A stretch of DNA of 64,000 bases from Ceratothoa steindachneri (lineage: Eukaryota; Arthropoda; Malacostraca; Isopoda; Cymothoidae), in the NCBI GenBank assembly GCA_963969495.1, contig OZ018326.1, forward strand, positions 824,631 to 888,630. Direction: 5' to 3'. Each line of letters starts with the position of its first letter. The first letter of the stretch is position 1. A program made the translations under genes and the position numbers. Shown here in pieces: positions 11,224-22,088 of this stretch. The notes under the pieces were generated by a model. It saw only the letters and a list, made by a program, of their open reading frames with translations, had not been told where the DNA came from and did no database searches.

Positions 11224-11386
11224 ACGGTGAAAGATAGTCTAAGGTTGTTCCATAATTTCAGTAAACTTGATTTATCTAACAAAATCTGGGACATTTTGGA
11301 AATGTAATCAGATTTTGTCCTAGATTTTGTTAGATAAATCCAAGTTTACTGAAATTATGGGACAACCTTTGACTATCATTCACCGT
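11224..11386. repeat. Hairpin inverted repeat, ~64-bp arms
   Basis: Arm 11224-11287 (ACGGTGAAAGATAGTCTAAG...) is the near-exact reverse complement of 11322-11386, with a 34-bp loop. The right arm runs directly into Penelope-like RT sequence. It is probably an inverted duplication created at the 5' end of that element, or a small MITE. Confidence 0.8.
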
Positions 11387-11394
11387 TTAGAGGA

Positions 11395-12010
11395 CAAAAT
11401 TAACCGGTTTTTGCTGAAGCTAAAGTTTTCAGGTGTTCTTAGTGATTCTGTTTACGGTTCTCTGTATGCTTAATCATCTTACTTGATCTTTTCTATGGGC
11501 TCCCATTCTTGCTTCTTACACTCTTCCTTCCTATAAAATTGCTAAGTTTTTAGTTCCTCTGTTAACCCCTTTTACTTCCAATCTATATACCATTAATAAT
11601 AGCTGTGATTTTGCTTTGGAAATCGCAAAGTTTGAATCGTCAAGTCCTTTTTTCTTTTCTAGCTTTGACATCACGTCCTTATTTACAAATATTCCCCTTC
11701 AGGCAACTATAGAGATTATTTTGACTAAAGCCTTTCCGGATAGAAATGCCCTCTTTAATGGTTGCAGTTTTTCACAATTTTCGCAGTTATTGCATCTAGC
11801 TGTCAAGGACAACTATTTGACTTTCAATGGTGTGATTTATCATCAAATTGAAGGTGTTGGGATGGTAAGCCAACTAGGTCCGATTTTGGCAAATATAAAC
11901 AATTTACACCCTAATATTACTTTCACTCAAGAACATGAGATTAATAATATGTTGCCATTTCTAGATGTTAATGTCTCTCGTTGTCGTAGAATGCCCCCCT
12001 TTTTGTTCTA
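11395..12010 (+). pseudogene. Penelope-like element reverse transcriptase, N-terminal/middle part
   Basis: Translation shows YKIAKFLVPLLTPFT upstream of the open part, then SSFDITSLFTNIPLQATI (RT motif A), QLLHLAVKDNYLTFNG, and VGMVSQLGPILANI, where the family norm is GVAMGSPLGP-like. Motif C (YVDD) is deleted, because sequence jumps from LANI to HPNITFTQEHEINNMLPFLD. There are stops in the upstream portion. Coding stops near 12010, and the thumb continues at 13640 beyond an LTR-like insert. The element family primes reverse transcription at a nick made by its GIY-YIG domain; this copy is inactive. Confidence 0.8.
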
Positions 12011-12039
12011 AGAGTGCTAAGAGTGCTAATAGGGATATC

Positions 12040-13625
12040 TTAAAGAAGAGAGCCGTTTGAAACACGTAAGAATATAGAGAAACGCACAATAATTCCCAAA
12101 ATAAACAAATATTTCACTTAACAATTGAATACACAAAATTTAAACATTAACCACAGCAATACTTCGAATATCACAAGAATTAATTCAATTAGTTTGACCC
12201 TCAAAAATTGGTTAATTTCTCTACACACTGCAATATATAAGATTTAGGCTTACGGACTCTACTGGAGTTTAAATACCTCAGGAATGTTATTGTCTCACGA
12301 CGCGTGCCGCCTGGCCAGATGTAGTTGGGCGGGATCACGAGGTCCTTTTGGCGAGGGTAGCAGCTGGGGGGTCCACCCGATATTCAGGAAGGGGTTCTGA
12401 AAGGATGAGAAGAATTCAGGGCTTTAGGTGGCACCAAGGTAGTCGTGGTCTCTCTGGCGAGAGTGAGTAGAACTTGGTTTTTAAACCCAGTTAACTTGGA
12501 GTGCGGTGTGACCACCGAGTAACGAGCTCGAGGGGAAGCTTTTCTCCTCCATTACTTAATTCCTCATGGGCGAGGACTAAACTCGTGGAGGGTCTTCTTC
12601 AAGGGCGAGGATCAATGAGTGGGGTTTCTCTGACGAGAATAAGTTACTTAAAGTTCGGTTTGGTAACCAGGAACTAGCTCAAAAATGAACTTCTTCCTAG
12701 TTCCAGTCTTCCTCAAGGGCGAGTATAACGGCGGGGGGTTTCTCTGGCGAGAACAAGTTGAACTTGGTTCCTCAACCAAGTTAACTTATGAGTTTGGTGT
12801 GGCCACCGAGTAACGGGCTCGAGGTGGAGCCTTTTCCTTCTTCTTTCCATAATTCCTCAAGGACGAGGAATACCCCTGGTGTTTAAGATGCACCAGGATA
12901 TAAGTAGGCTCTCTGAGAAGAGTAAGTTGAACTTAACAAAGTTCACTTAACGTTTGGTTTGATAACCAGTGACTAGCAGGAGGATGAGCTGCTTCTTAGC
13001 CCCTTAAGGTAGGTAGCCCTGCCTCCCTTGAAGGGGACTTCTTGGTCTGGTAAGCCAAGTAAACTACCTGTCCAGTCTCGGTAGCCCGATCTTAATTCGT
13101 GGACTTCGTCACCTGGAGACTGAAGTATTCTACCCCTATTTTCCTCAGTGTTCCATATTTATACCTGGCCACCCCACTGGGGAAGTGGTAAGAGGGGGAG
13201 GGGCTTGAGAACGGCCCCAGGAGGGTTCTTATGCCAAACGGTTTTTCTCACCAAGTCTTACATCGGCTCCTCGTTAGCCTTCGATCTTGGGAGAAACACG
13301 TCTCCAATTTCTTATTTGACGTGAAATTGAATCTCACTCTCCTGGGGGAGATCTTGCATTTTAACCTTTAGGTCTTCAAAGGCGCCGAGTGGTGCGGCGC
13401 TGCGGTTGCGCGCTTGACCTGACTGTGCCTGGGGCCCGATGTCTTTGCGGTAATTGCCTCGTGACTCCACCACGAGAGAACGGGGGGAAAGTGAAGATTC
13501 CCCTACACTCGTATCCCTCCCGGCATTCAAACGTTTGTTTTTAGAAAAACAACTTTCACAGGGAAGGGTTTAAATGTCTTTAGTTTCTGTGATTTAACAT
13601 ACAAAATTGGCGCCATTAAAACACT
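12040..13625 (-). mobile_element. LTR-like insert with diverged internal repeats, splitting the Penelope-like RT
   Basis: This block is richer in G and C than its surroundings and separates two parts of one Penelope-like RT. It contains four diverged ~75-90-bp units starting near 12450, 12619, 12738 and 12909, with TCTCTGRCGAGA and GGTTTGGTAACCAG-like cores. A minus-strand TATAAATA lies at 13163-13156. The LTR at 22571-23650 has the same arrangement (TTTCTCTGACGAGA to the left of a TATA box), so I read this as a related solo LTR in minus orientation. A 72-codon minus frame (13312-13530) has no recognised domain. Ends and target duplication were not resolved. Confidence 0.5.
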
Positions 13626-13639
13626 CCTCTTCAGAGGTT

Positions 13640-13990
13640 TTAATTTGTCTCCACTTATTTTAGTATGCATTTTGAATTCAATTTTTTAAAAGAATACTTT
13701 ATAAAAAATGATTACCCCTTATCCTTAGTTGAAAACTGTATTAGAAAGTTCCTCTTCAGGCTTTATAACCCCTCCACTTCTTTTAATGTCCCAAAAGAAA
13801 TCAGGTCGGTCTTGTTATCAGACATCAGCCCTTTTAATGACCTTCTCCGAAAACGTTTAATTTCCATTTTTAGGAGTTTTTTTGTCAAATTAATTTTAAA
13901 CTTATATTCATTAATAACAAAAATATTAGTAATTTCTTTAAAATGGAGGACAGTATTCCCATGCCGTTTAGTTCGTGCATTGTATATAAA
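13640..13990 (+). pseudogene. Penelope-like RT C-terminal part, after the insert
   Basis: The frame from 13665 reads HFEFNFLKEYFIKNDYPLS and then CIRKFLFRLYNPSTS and NVPKE, the conserved thumb/connector of Penelope-like RTs, and ends in a VYKFICF-like segment that normally leads into the GIY-YIG domain. It continues the RT interrupted at 12010. At ~13988 the sequence turns into an inverted GIY-YIG copy, so the two domains are no longer in one frame. Confidence 0.75.
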
Positions 13991-14334
13991 TTCATTTGCT
14001 TTCGTATTACTGGATTAAAAGAAAATTGACCCTCAGATAGATTTAAATTAGGAACTGATGATATCAAGCTCGATTCTACGATTCTTCTCTTAACATAGTT
14101 AGCCGATTTAAATACCATTTTACTTCCATTGAAATCGATCGAATGATTCAAGTCTCTAACATGGGAAAATATTCCACTGCTTTGGCTGCCCACTCTAATA
14201 TCTCTTTTGTGTTCATACAATCTCTTGTCTAGATTTCTCCCCATTTCCCCTATATAAACTTTATGGCAATCGTTGCATAGTATTGCATATACTCCTATGT
14301 TATGATGTTCTTTGGGTTTCCTGGCCTTCATCAA
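13885..14334 (-). pseudogene. GIY-YIG endonuclease domain of a Penelope-like element, left arm
   Basis: An open frame of 149 codons whose first ~115 are the domain. GVYAILCNDCHKVYIGEMGR (from ~residue 14) holds the GIY (GVY) and YIG motifs and the following Arg. Then come LDKRLYEHKRDIRVG and a region ending NPVIRKQ, where the inverted repeat stops; the last ~35 codons are read-through into the reverse complement of RT sequence. It would nick target DNA for insertion in an intact element, but it is detached from an RT on its own strand. Confidence 0.8.
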
Positions 14335-14773
14335 TTGGTTTAAGGAATTATTATATTTGAAGGCTAGATTAATACCGGCTTTTCCAAATATCTAGCCTTG
14401 AAATATAATAATCCTTAAACCAATTGATGATTGCCAGGAAACCCAAAGAACATCATAACATAGCAGTATATGCAATACCATGCAACGATTTCCATAAAGT
14501 TTATATAGAGGAAACGGGGAGAAATCTAGACAAGAGATTGTATGAACACTAAAGAGATATTAGAGTGGGCAGCCAAAGCAGTGGAATATTTTCCCATGTT
14601 AGAGACTTGAATCATTCGATCGATTTCAATAGAAGTAAAATGGTATTTAAATCGGCTAACTATGTTAAGAGAAGAATCGTAGAATCGAGCTTGATATCAT
14701 CAGTTCCTAATTTAAATCTATCTGAGGGTCAATTTTCTTTTAATCCAGTAATACGAAAGCAAATAAACAAATT
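13988..14773. repeat. Palindrome of two GIY-YIG domains, ~380-bp arms
   Basis: Left arm 13988-14369 and right arm 14390-14773 are reverse complements with few differences, around a 20-bp loop. Both arms encode the same Penelope-type endonuclease segment, transcribed toward the outer ends. The arrangement is an inverted terminal duplication of an element's 3' end. Confidence 0.85.
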
Positions 14774-14800
14774 AGTAAAATGTCAGCCGTTCAATATGTT
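14425..14800 (+). pseudogene. GIY-YIG endonuclease domain, right arm, mutated
   Basis: Mirror copy of the minus-strand domain. Both signature glycines are lost (GVY to AVY, YIG to YIE), and a stop follows LDKRLYEH. The downstream frame from 14565 (GSQSSGIFSHV onward) is otherwise nearly identical to the left arm. The asymmetry in decay shows that the right arm is not under selection. Confidence 0.8.
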
Positions 14801-15033
14801 TAGGCCTACCCCCCCCCCTCCCACTTTGATTAGCGTCAAGTAGGGGATTGGGGAAAAAAGAGGGGATCTTTCACTACCTGACTCCGTGTTATGTTTGCAA
14901 GCACTTTTCTTATATTTTCTATCCAGTGTCAGTTGAAAAAGGGTGTGAGATACACCGAAACTGTTCTGAATTAAATTGTCTTCGGAGAATGTGGTTTAAT
15001 TCCTCATCTTTTCTTGCAATATTGCATTAATTT

Positions 15034-15038
<5 letters not shown>

Positions 15039-15100
<62 letters not shown>
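15039..15100. repeat. (AT)n microsatellite
   Basis: Pure TA run of ~62 bp after the Penelope-like palindrome. Confidence 0.95.
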
Positions 15101-15105
<5 letters not shown>

Positions 15106-16384
15106 AATTTGTAAGATAGAGGAAATATACAAATTCGTGAATAGACCAAAATTTAAGGTTAATATTCAAACATTCAAATTATGGAATTTATGAACGATTT
15201 TGACCGTTAATATAGGGATTAATGTATAACTTACAGGTTATTGCTTTAAAATCCATGTTGGGGAAATTAATTAATAAGATTTAGCTACATAAATTTCAGG
15301 AGAGAGTAGATGCACATCAGAAAACAGTAACCTTCTCTAATCAGCTCTGAAAGGAAAACTGGTATGAAAGCGCAAGGAACGTAAGAAGAAAGAGAAAATT
15401 ACGAGTTTGGTTTATATTTTATAGTAAAAGTAGTGGATGGGAGGATAAATCTGAATTTAGAGAAGAAAAATATTTTATATACACTGATTATTAAATTCGT
15501 AATAATACAGGATCGGTGATGTTTTTTAAAATTTTAAAATGTTCAAGGGGAAATCGGTTTTACATTGAATTGAATGAAGCCGAACAGGCGAGAACTTTCC
15601 TTAAAAAGTACTTTTGCAGGCCTATGGCTAATACCGATATGCGAACATATCTTTGCCCTCGGCGAGCGCTCGGTATTACCAATATATTTCCCTAGATTGC
15701 ATCTTTGGCAAGTAAATTCATATTGGACGGAGCACTAGACATCTAGCAGGATTTTGTCCTTATAATTGAAATATTGACCTGAGTGGTGTTTATTTCTAAA
15801 ATTATCTTAAATTAGTATGGTGAGCCATGTAGATATATATGCTGACATTTTTATTCACGTGCTACATATTAGCTATCCAAACGAACATAATAGACCCTTG
15901 TTTTTAGTGTTATTTATGTTAAAAAGGTCAAAATGGATTTTGTTATCCGTATCCCACCTACGTCCGCGAGTAAGAGCCTTGTTGGGCCTTGGATATTGTT
16001 TCTTGTTCAGGAATATTTTATTGTCTAGAACGTTTAATATTATCGGTAGAAAACAGTTTTTGTTAGATAGATGAACAAATATTGAACAGATAATTAACAA
16101 ATATTGATTCCTTGCATGACAATTGGTGAGAAAGCATTGCTCGAATCGTGAAAACTTGCATATCTCCTATAAATAAAGATGAATAGTCGAAGGATTTGAA
16201 TGTTGTTTTTCAGGCATTTTTTCAGCAGTTACAATCAGAAGTTCTTCCACTTTTATTTTGAAAAGAAATTGATAAAATTTCATTGCCTGTCATGAACGGG
16301 GTTCATTCCTAGCGAAAATTTTGAAAACTTCTTTGGCAATGGCTTATAATAACTTTTACGTCACCGAATAATCACACAAATTTT
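15101..16384. other. AT-rich intergenic DNA
   Basis: No recognisable domain or repeat. Frames at 15817-16100 on both strands have no family features. Confidence 0.4.
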
Positions 16385-16560
16385 CTGCAAGAGCTGTTGC
16401 TAGCCGAGTGGATACGTCGTTTTTTTTCTAATGACGCAGTACAGGGTTTGATCCCGGAATGAGCGAACAAATACCTCAGCACAAGTACAGTAGACATCTG
16501 ACTACCACCAATTGGTGGACGTGCTGGAGTGGGTAGATCATACATTTTCTATCACACACA
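16385..16560 (+). mobile_element. tRNA-derived SINE-like sequence
   Basis: A-box match TAGCCGAGTGG at 16401-16411 and B-box-like GGTTTGATCCC at 16445-16455, 34 bp apart, as in a tRNA gene. The acceptor ends do not pair well, and a T-run interrupts the anticodon arm. A non-tRNA body follows with ACCAATTGGTGGACGTGCTG. Probably a second, older SINE family; a weak relative may lie at 23965-24060. Confidence 0.5.
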
Positions 16561-17514
16561 TAAGCAATTACAAAACAGATGAAAGAATAATCAAGAATAT
16601 TAAAAAATATAATTTGTAATGCACTAAAAACTAAAAACAACTACAATTAATAACATACCTGGTGACTCCCAAAAAACAGAACCGACAAATCTTGGAATAA
16701 AACTTAATTGTAATTTTTCTTCTTTTCTTTCTCTGGATATACAAGTCGACTTTGTGCATGATGAAATATTGGAAGACTTTTTTCCCCAACATGTCTTAGT
16801 AAACCAAGGTAAAACCTTTTTGTGCAGAGGCCTATTTCGCCAATAAATAATACACTGTAGTGCAAGCAAATTTTCGGAGAAAGTTTCGGTGTCGTCATGC
16901 TCCATCAAAAAGCAGAATTTTTGACTAGATTCAGAATTTCAGAGAGTATGGGACTGTGCAAAACCTTAATTCTAAAAATCCGGGAAATCCCCAAAGAGGA
17001 ATGTGTTCGAGTAATTGACATTTTTGCGCGACGTATGCAAGTTGGCCTCTAACGCCGCAGCGCCCATTTGGTGAATATTTTGAAAAGAACATGACTTCTA
17101 TGCAAAACGACCAAGATAACTGAAACGTTATGGAACGATCCTATATATTCTATTATATATTCTGTAATGGACGGTTAATGGAACTTTCTTTCTGCCGTCA
17201 AAAGGTTTTTGAATGTGAGTAATTAAATATGGCTAAAGCCCTGTAGTAGTTTCTACTCGCAGAACCTGTATTTATTATAATTTGTTTATAAATAAATATA
17301 AACAAACAAGCCATGGCTTCGCCACTCTTCCCCTACGGGGGAAGCATGCGCTTCGTTGTGCTCGATACCAAGAACGAAAATGCATAAATACACTAAAAAG
17401 TTTTAAGAGGTTCAAAAGAATTTATTTCTGTAATTCCAAATAAATAACCGGTTTATAAAATATGTAAATAGACAATTTTTTTAATGCTATATAATTATTG
17501 CCTTTCAAGCCCCT
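16561..17514. other. Intergenic, nothing convincing
   Basis: Two overlapping minus-strand frames at 16624-16908 do not match anything I recognise. A CAG/GTATGT donor-like site at ~16662 (minus) is too weak to call an exon. Confidence 0.35.
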
Positions 17515-18055
17515 TTCATACTTTGATCTCAAATAAAGTGAGCCTTTAACCACTAGGCTACGCGGACGACCAAAACAAGGACGGAATAGACAAACTTTTA
17601 AGGTACACTACGGAAGATCAATCGGGACTGTGAAAGGGAAAAATTAATTGGAAATTTAAAGGACAAAGGAGAAATTGAGTTGAACACGTAGCAAATAAAC
17701 AAATTATATCCCTCATGAGCACGAGAGAATGATGAAATAAATCAAACACACTGCAAGAAAGAGAAAACAGAGTTAATCTATCTTCGCAAATATTTATTTC
17801 CTACTTCGAAAAAATCCGTGCTGGGGAGGGGGGTTTGGAACCAAGCACCCTGAAGCAACGAGCAACTGCTTTGATCTCAACAAAAGTGAACCTTTAACTA
17901 CTTGGATACACGGTGGACCAAAAAATCTTCCTAATAGACAAGCTTTTAAAGCACGCATGGCAAAGTCGATCTGGACTGTGAATGATAGAGAAATTAATTG
18001 GGAATAAATACAAAGGACAAAAGAGAAATTAAGTTAAACACGTAGCGAATACACA
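17515..18055 (-). repeat. Tandemly duplicated SINE-like unit with tRNA-like heads
   Basis: Two direct copies (17515-17690 and 17865-18055, ~350 bp apart) share CTTTGATCTCAA, RTGARCCTTTAACYAC, TAGACAARCTTTTAA and GTTRAACACGTAGC. On the minus strand the first reads TAGCCTAGTGG (A box, 17560 to 17550). The second copy is flanked by a B-box-like GGTTCCAAACC (17842 to 17832). A tRNA-derived repeat duplicated in tandem is the simplest reading. Confidence 0.5.
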
Positions 18056-19237
18056 AAATGTCAAGAGAAAGTAAAGGACTGGAAAATTGGAGGAGAATAA
18101 GTATCGAGCCTTGATGACCCCGAAAGCTCAACTAATTCCAATATAGAAAACTAAGGGTGAATTTATAGAAGAGATGGCCAAACTATTTAAGACTGTTTTA
18201 AGATATAAACCAAAGGCATAATTAAAATCAAGGTGATCCATACGACAAATGACTGCCAAAACATCAAGAGATAGCTGCTAAGAATCCATGCTAGAATTTA
18301 TTGTTGATAGAAAGCGATCAGGTAAATTTAGAACTGCAGATTTAGTGTCATGTCTTACCAATAAGCTAGAATGGAGAATCTTCTAAATGTTTGAGAGGGA
18401 GATTTGATCAATAATCGGGACAATAAGAGAATTTCAAAATCATTTAGAAGGTATCAGTGTGAAGGGATTGGAAGGTAGCTTGCCTGACCGTTTGGTACCA
18501 GTTTGTTTTATTTTATAATTACGCATACGGTAATATTTTAGAAAACTTATGGTGTCATTTCTAGAGGAGAGAAGATTAGTTAAGTTGCCAAAACAATATA
18601 GATAGTTTATCAATGTAGGAAATGATGACAGAGTTTAAGATGGAAAGACTGAAGAGGACAATATATCTAATTTTGAATATATGGTTTGAGAGAGATAGGT
18701 TTGGGTTGTTGCAGCCTTGTATAACCATTGAAGAAGTTTCAGCCGTGTCTGTTTACTATTTTTATCAAAGAATTTACAGTGTGTGCAGGCTTCTGGTATT
18801 GCCCTGAGGTAGATGATGGTAGCTGTAGCCTTAAAAGAAGCACGAACATGAGCTTTTCTATGACACTTATCGGAGGCTTGCATATGGATTTATATATTTA
18901 ACATTTTTTAGAAATCTAAGGTGAACGTCGTTGATAAGAGGATGGGTGAAGCAGCAGTAAATGGAGATGGAGGTTATAGGGTAGCCTACGGATCAAGGGA
19001 TATGAGATCCATTTAGACTATTTATACAAAACAGTAAGTTGTGAATAGAAGACAAGTTTTTGTTTCATGTATACCTGGTCAATGGTAAAAGTTCAACAAT
19101 AAAAACACTAAGTGGCAGATCTTAAGAAAAACTTTAGTCCCCTAAAAGGATAAGAACTAAGAATGAAAATGACCACATCAAAATTGCCGTCGAATAATCC
19201 GTAAAGCTAAGGCTATTAATTGGGAATTTGAAATGAC
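18056..19237. other. Intergenic, nothing recognised
   Basis: AT-rich, with no domain motifs. The overlapping frames at 18622-18883 look like chance. Confidence 0.4.
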
Positions 19238-19725
19238 TGTACAAAACAGCTGACTTGGAGATGAGTGAGAAGAGGTGAGTCGATGCTTCTGGACGGGACG
19301 ATAAAAGCGAGGGGCAGTGGATGTATGATTAGTCCAATCCTTGGGTTACACTTGTGGAGTTTCTCAATGATGAGCGTTGACCAAGAGGTGAATCCTTTTA
19401 CAAGTGGGACTTCACTTTGGGAATTCCACAATGGTGAGGGATATCTCTGGATTTATTTGAAAACTGAGATAGGGGGTTTCCCCAACTAGAGTGGTATGGG
19501 AGTGATTCTCTATACCGATGGTCTACTCTTCGATGTGACCAAAAGGCACAGCCTCGGGATGAAAACTTCTTCTTCTTAACTCCCGCTCGGTTCCACTATA
19601 ATGCCCAGACAGACGACGGTCTTCGTCTTCTCTCGATCGCTAACTCGATTCCCCCTCTTTTCTCCAGATCAACCTATATATACCTCACTTATTTCCTGGG
19701 TGAAGGGAGGAAGGGGAGTGACTAA
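19238..19725 (-). mobile_element. 3' LTR (partial) of a Ty3/gypsy-type element
   Basis: Direct repeat of 22738-23222, sharing long stretches such as GACAGACGACGGTCTTCGTC and the segment up to CTATATATACCTCACTTAT. A minus-strand TATA box lies at 19682-19675. The outer (U5-side) ~160 bp and the U3 side beyond ~19725 do not match LTR-B, so this LTR is truncated or rearranged on both sides. Confidence 0.8.
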
Positions 19726-20229
19726 CCATTTTTGAGCCTCTCTCATAGGGACATCCCTTTTCAGAGTGGTCTTCCTTAGCCGTAATGGTGTCCCTTACCC
19801 GTAATGGTCTCTTCTGGTTTTCATCGGAGAGAATGAAATTTCATCTATTTGGAGAACTAAACCTATACAATAGGAGGGGATAATGGGCCTGTTTCTAGAT
19901 TTTTATTCGAAAGGCTACGAAATCTGCCGAATCTGATTTTCCTTGCGAGGAATATCGAGGATTGTTGCGCCAGAAGGGCAAAGAAGGAGGGGGGGAGGGG
20001 TAAAGTATCGGCCCACATGCCACGTAGCTCTTGACGCTGTGTAACCCAACTGTCGTTTGTTTTATCCTCGCACTATTGATTTCTCTACATTTCCTCTCTT
20101 CTAAAGAAGATAATGGGGGGGGATAACCAGTGAAAAAACAAACAAAAAAACAAACGACAAAACAAAACATACATGTCTTGGAATGCAATACCAAGTCCTA
20201 CTGTTACCGTGGTTAACCATCCTACAAAA
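19726..20229. other. Element interior or U3 remnant without coding
   Basis: Lies between the partial 3' LTR and the RNase H remnant. It includes a G-rich tract near 19985. No domain was seen. Confidence 0.35.
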
Positions 20230-20568
20230 CTAAATCTTATTGACATTGTACGCACTCGCGCGCACGTACATAGGCAGGTGAAAGACATAGACCTCGTGAA
20301 GCCAATCGGCCAGGTAATTGAATTCCACGTTAAATTCACTACCTTTTATATAGAAATTGACTTTGTTTATCCCCCAAATTACGGCTAGCGCTGCCTGTTT
20401 TATAGTTGCATAAGCTATGGGAACAGGAGTATTATAATTTCCCTTTTGTACCATGACACACCCGATTCCGTTAACACAGGCATCGATTGGGATTCCACAC
20501 TTCTTTGGGGGATTGGTTAGTTGGAGGATCGGGGCGGAACTTAATTTTTCCTTCACTTGAGAGGACAA
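20230..20568 (-). pseudogene. Gypsy-type RNase H remnant
   Basis: The minus frame reads KEKLSSAPILQL (end of RT/connection), then IDACVNGIGCVMVQ (first catalytic Asp region), then a degraded LAVIWGINKVNFYIKGSEFNV stretch leading to YLADWL. This order is the RT-RNase H boundary and RNase H of Ty3/gypsy pol. The RT itself is missing, because only ~40 bp separate this from the integrase-side frame. It lies downstream of integrase, which is unusual for gypsy. Confidence 0.75.
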
Positions 20569-20607
20569 TTGTGAATCTATGAGCGGGCCAAGGTGGGGGT
20601 TTACATC

Positions 20608-21444
20608 TTACTCAGTTAACGGATCGTCCTCGGGGAATGATACTGAAGGTAGAGAATACTCGTTATCTGAATCTACGTACACTGTGTCTACTCTCTGAAG
20701 AGGTTTACAGGGGTATATTGCTTCCATGGTTCCTTTTTCATTTAATTGGGGGTTAATGAAGAGCTCTTTAAAGATGCTCATATGTCCTCGGACGTTACAT
20801 CCGTACAAAATTTGAATGGGACAAAGCCTATAGTTCGGTGAGTGATCTCTCGGCACGCGAAGCGGGCGACTGCTAGGTACCGAAGCCCTTTTCGAGACTG
20901 AGACTGACAGAGCTTTCTTAACTCTGCCTTTAGGGTACCATTTAATTTTTCCCATATCGAGCTTGCGGATTGGCGAAAGAGGGTTGTCAGAGTGGTTTGA
21001 TGAGGAGTAACTTGCCTACGTATTCCATCAGTTCCGACATGAACTGACGGCCTCGATCTTAGAGGATTTCTTTTGGGATGCCGACTCGGAAAAAAATGGA
21101 GATGAGAGCTTCTGCACAAAAAATACTATTGATTTTCTCGAAGGCAACTGCGTCGGGAAAAAAGTGGCGCAGTCTACTAAGGTGAGGATATAAGAGAGTC
21201 TTTCACTAGACGGGGGATGGTGAAGACCCACTACGTCTATAATCAATCTGAAGAAGGGTTCGGAAATGACGGGGTTTTCGGTTGGAGAGCGGCAGTACCC
21301 GGCCTTAAGCGGTGGACTTATGACACAGTTCGAATGACTGGCAGTATACGGCAATCTATTTAGCGGCGCCAGGCCAAAAGTCTCATTTGCAAATACGTAG
21401 AGTGGTTTTGTTGTGACTGACAGGTTCATCCAATAATCCCGCAT
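20608..21444 (-). pseudogene. Gypsy-type integrase remnant, upstream of RNase H
   Basis: Three overlapping minus frames. 21444-21028 contains FFRLIIDVVGLHHPPSSERL and YILTLVDCATFFPTQLP, the first catalytic Asp region and beta-strand of a retroviral-type integrase core. 21119-20778 contains SASSIWEKLNGTLKAELRKL (Glu helix) and YLAVARFACREITHRTIGF. 20955-20608 continues with PIQILYGCNVRG and an acidic tail. Frameshifts between these make it non-functional. Its position before RNase H matches the order of the element at 51-55 kb. Confidence 0.78.
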
Positions 21445-22088
21445 GTGCGATTTTTCGTTCTCTCTCTTCTCTCTACGCTTGCGCCTGTTCTATTTCCATC
21501 TATCTTCTTTTTTCCGCTTCTCTTTCCATCTGTATCTTCTTTCTTCTGCTCCTCTTTCCGTATGAATTCTTCTTTCTTCTGCTTCTCTTTCCATCTATAT
21601 TATCCTTTCTTCTGCTTCTCTTTTCGTCTGTATTCTTCTTTCTTTGGCTTCTCTTTCCAGTTGTATTCTTCTTTCTTTTATTTTTTCCATCTGTATTCTT
21701 TTTTCTTCTGATTCTCTGTTCATTGTATTCTTCTTTCTTCTGCTTCTATTTTCATCTGTATCCTTACTTCTTCTGCGTTACTTTTCATCTGTATTCTTCT
21801 TTCTTCTGTTTCTGATTCCATCCGTATTCTTCTTTATTCTGTTTCTTATTCAATCCATATTATTCTTTCTTCTGCTTCTCTTTTCCACTCTATTTTTCTT
21901 TCTTCTCTTTCTATTCTTCTTTCTTCTCTTTCTATCTTCTGTTCTTCCAGAACGTAGGCAACCAGATATTTGTCTGCTAGTCTAAGAATTTGGCCTTGAC
22001 GGTGGAATCTTTCAAACGACGCCATTTTGTGTATGTCTGTCAAAACTCGCCGCTGTACGTTAAAGGTACTTATGCGATCACGTAACAA
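21445..22088 (-). pseudogene. Gag-like N-terminus with decayed charged coiled-coil repeats
   Basis: The minus frame 22088-21846 reads MASFERFHRQGQILRLADKY and then EERKIEREERRIEREERK, a Lys/Glu/Arg-rich helical region. The DNA continues as a pyrimidine-rich (plus-strand) array of ~33-39-bp units TTCTTCTGCTTCTCTTTCCATCTG until 21445, so the charged repeat was once longer. It precedes integrase with no recognisable protease. The plus-strand Ser/Phe-rich frames here are shadows. Confidence 0.55.

Noticed and set aside
13605..13620. TTGGCGCCATT as a plus-strand primer-binding site
   Set aside because: The block's TATA box and repeat order favour minus orientation, and Penelope RT sequence resumes just after it, leaving no element interior.
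16624..16908. Minus-strand exon with a CAG/GTATGT donor
   Set aside because: Two competing overlapping frames, no acceptor and no recognisable domain.
21445..21985. Plus-strand Ser/Phe-rich ORFs
   Set aside because: Shadow of a pyrimidine-rich array whose minus strand encodes the gag-like charged repeat.
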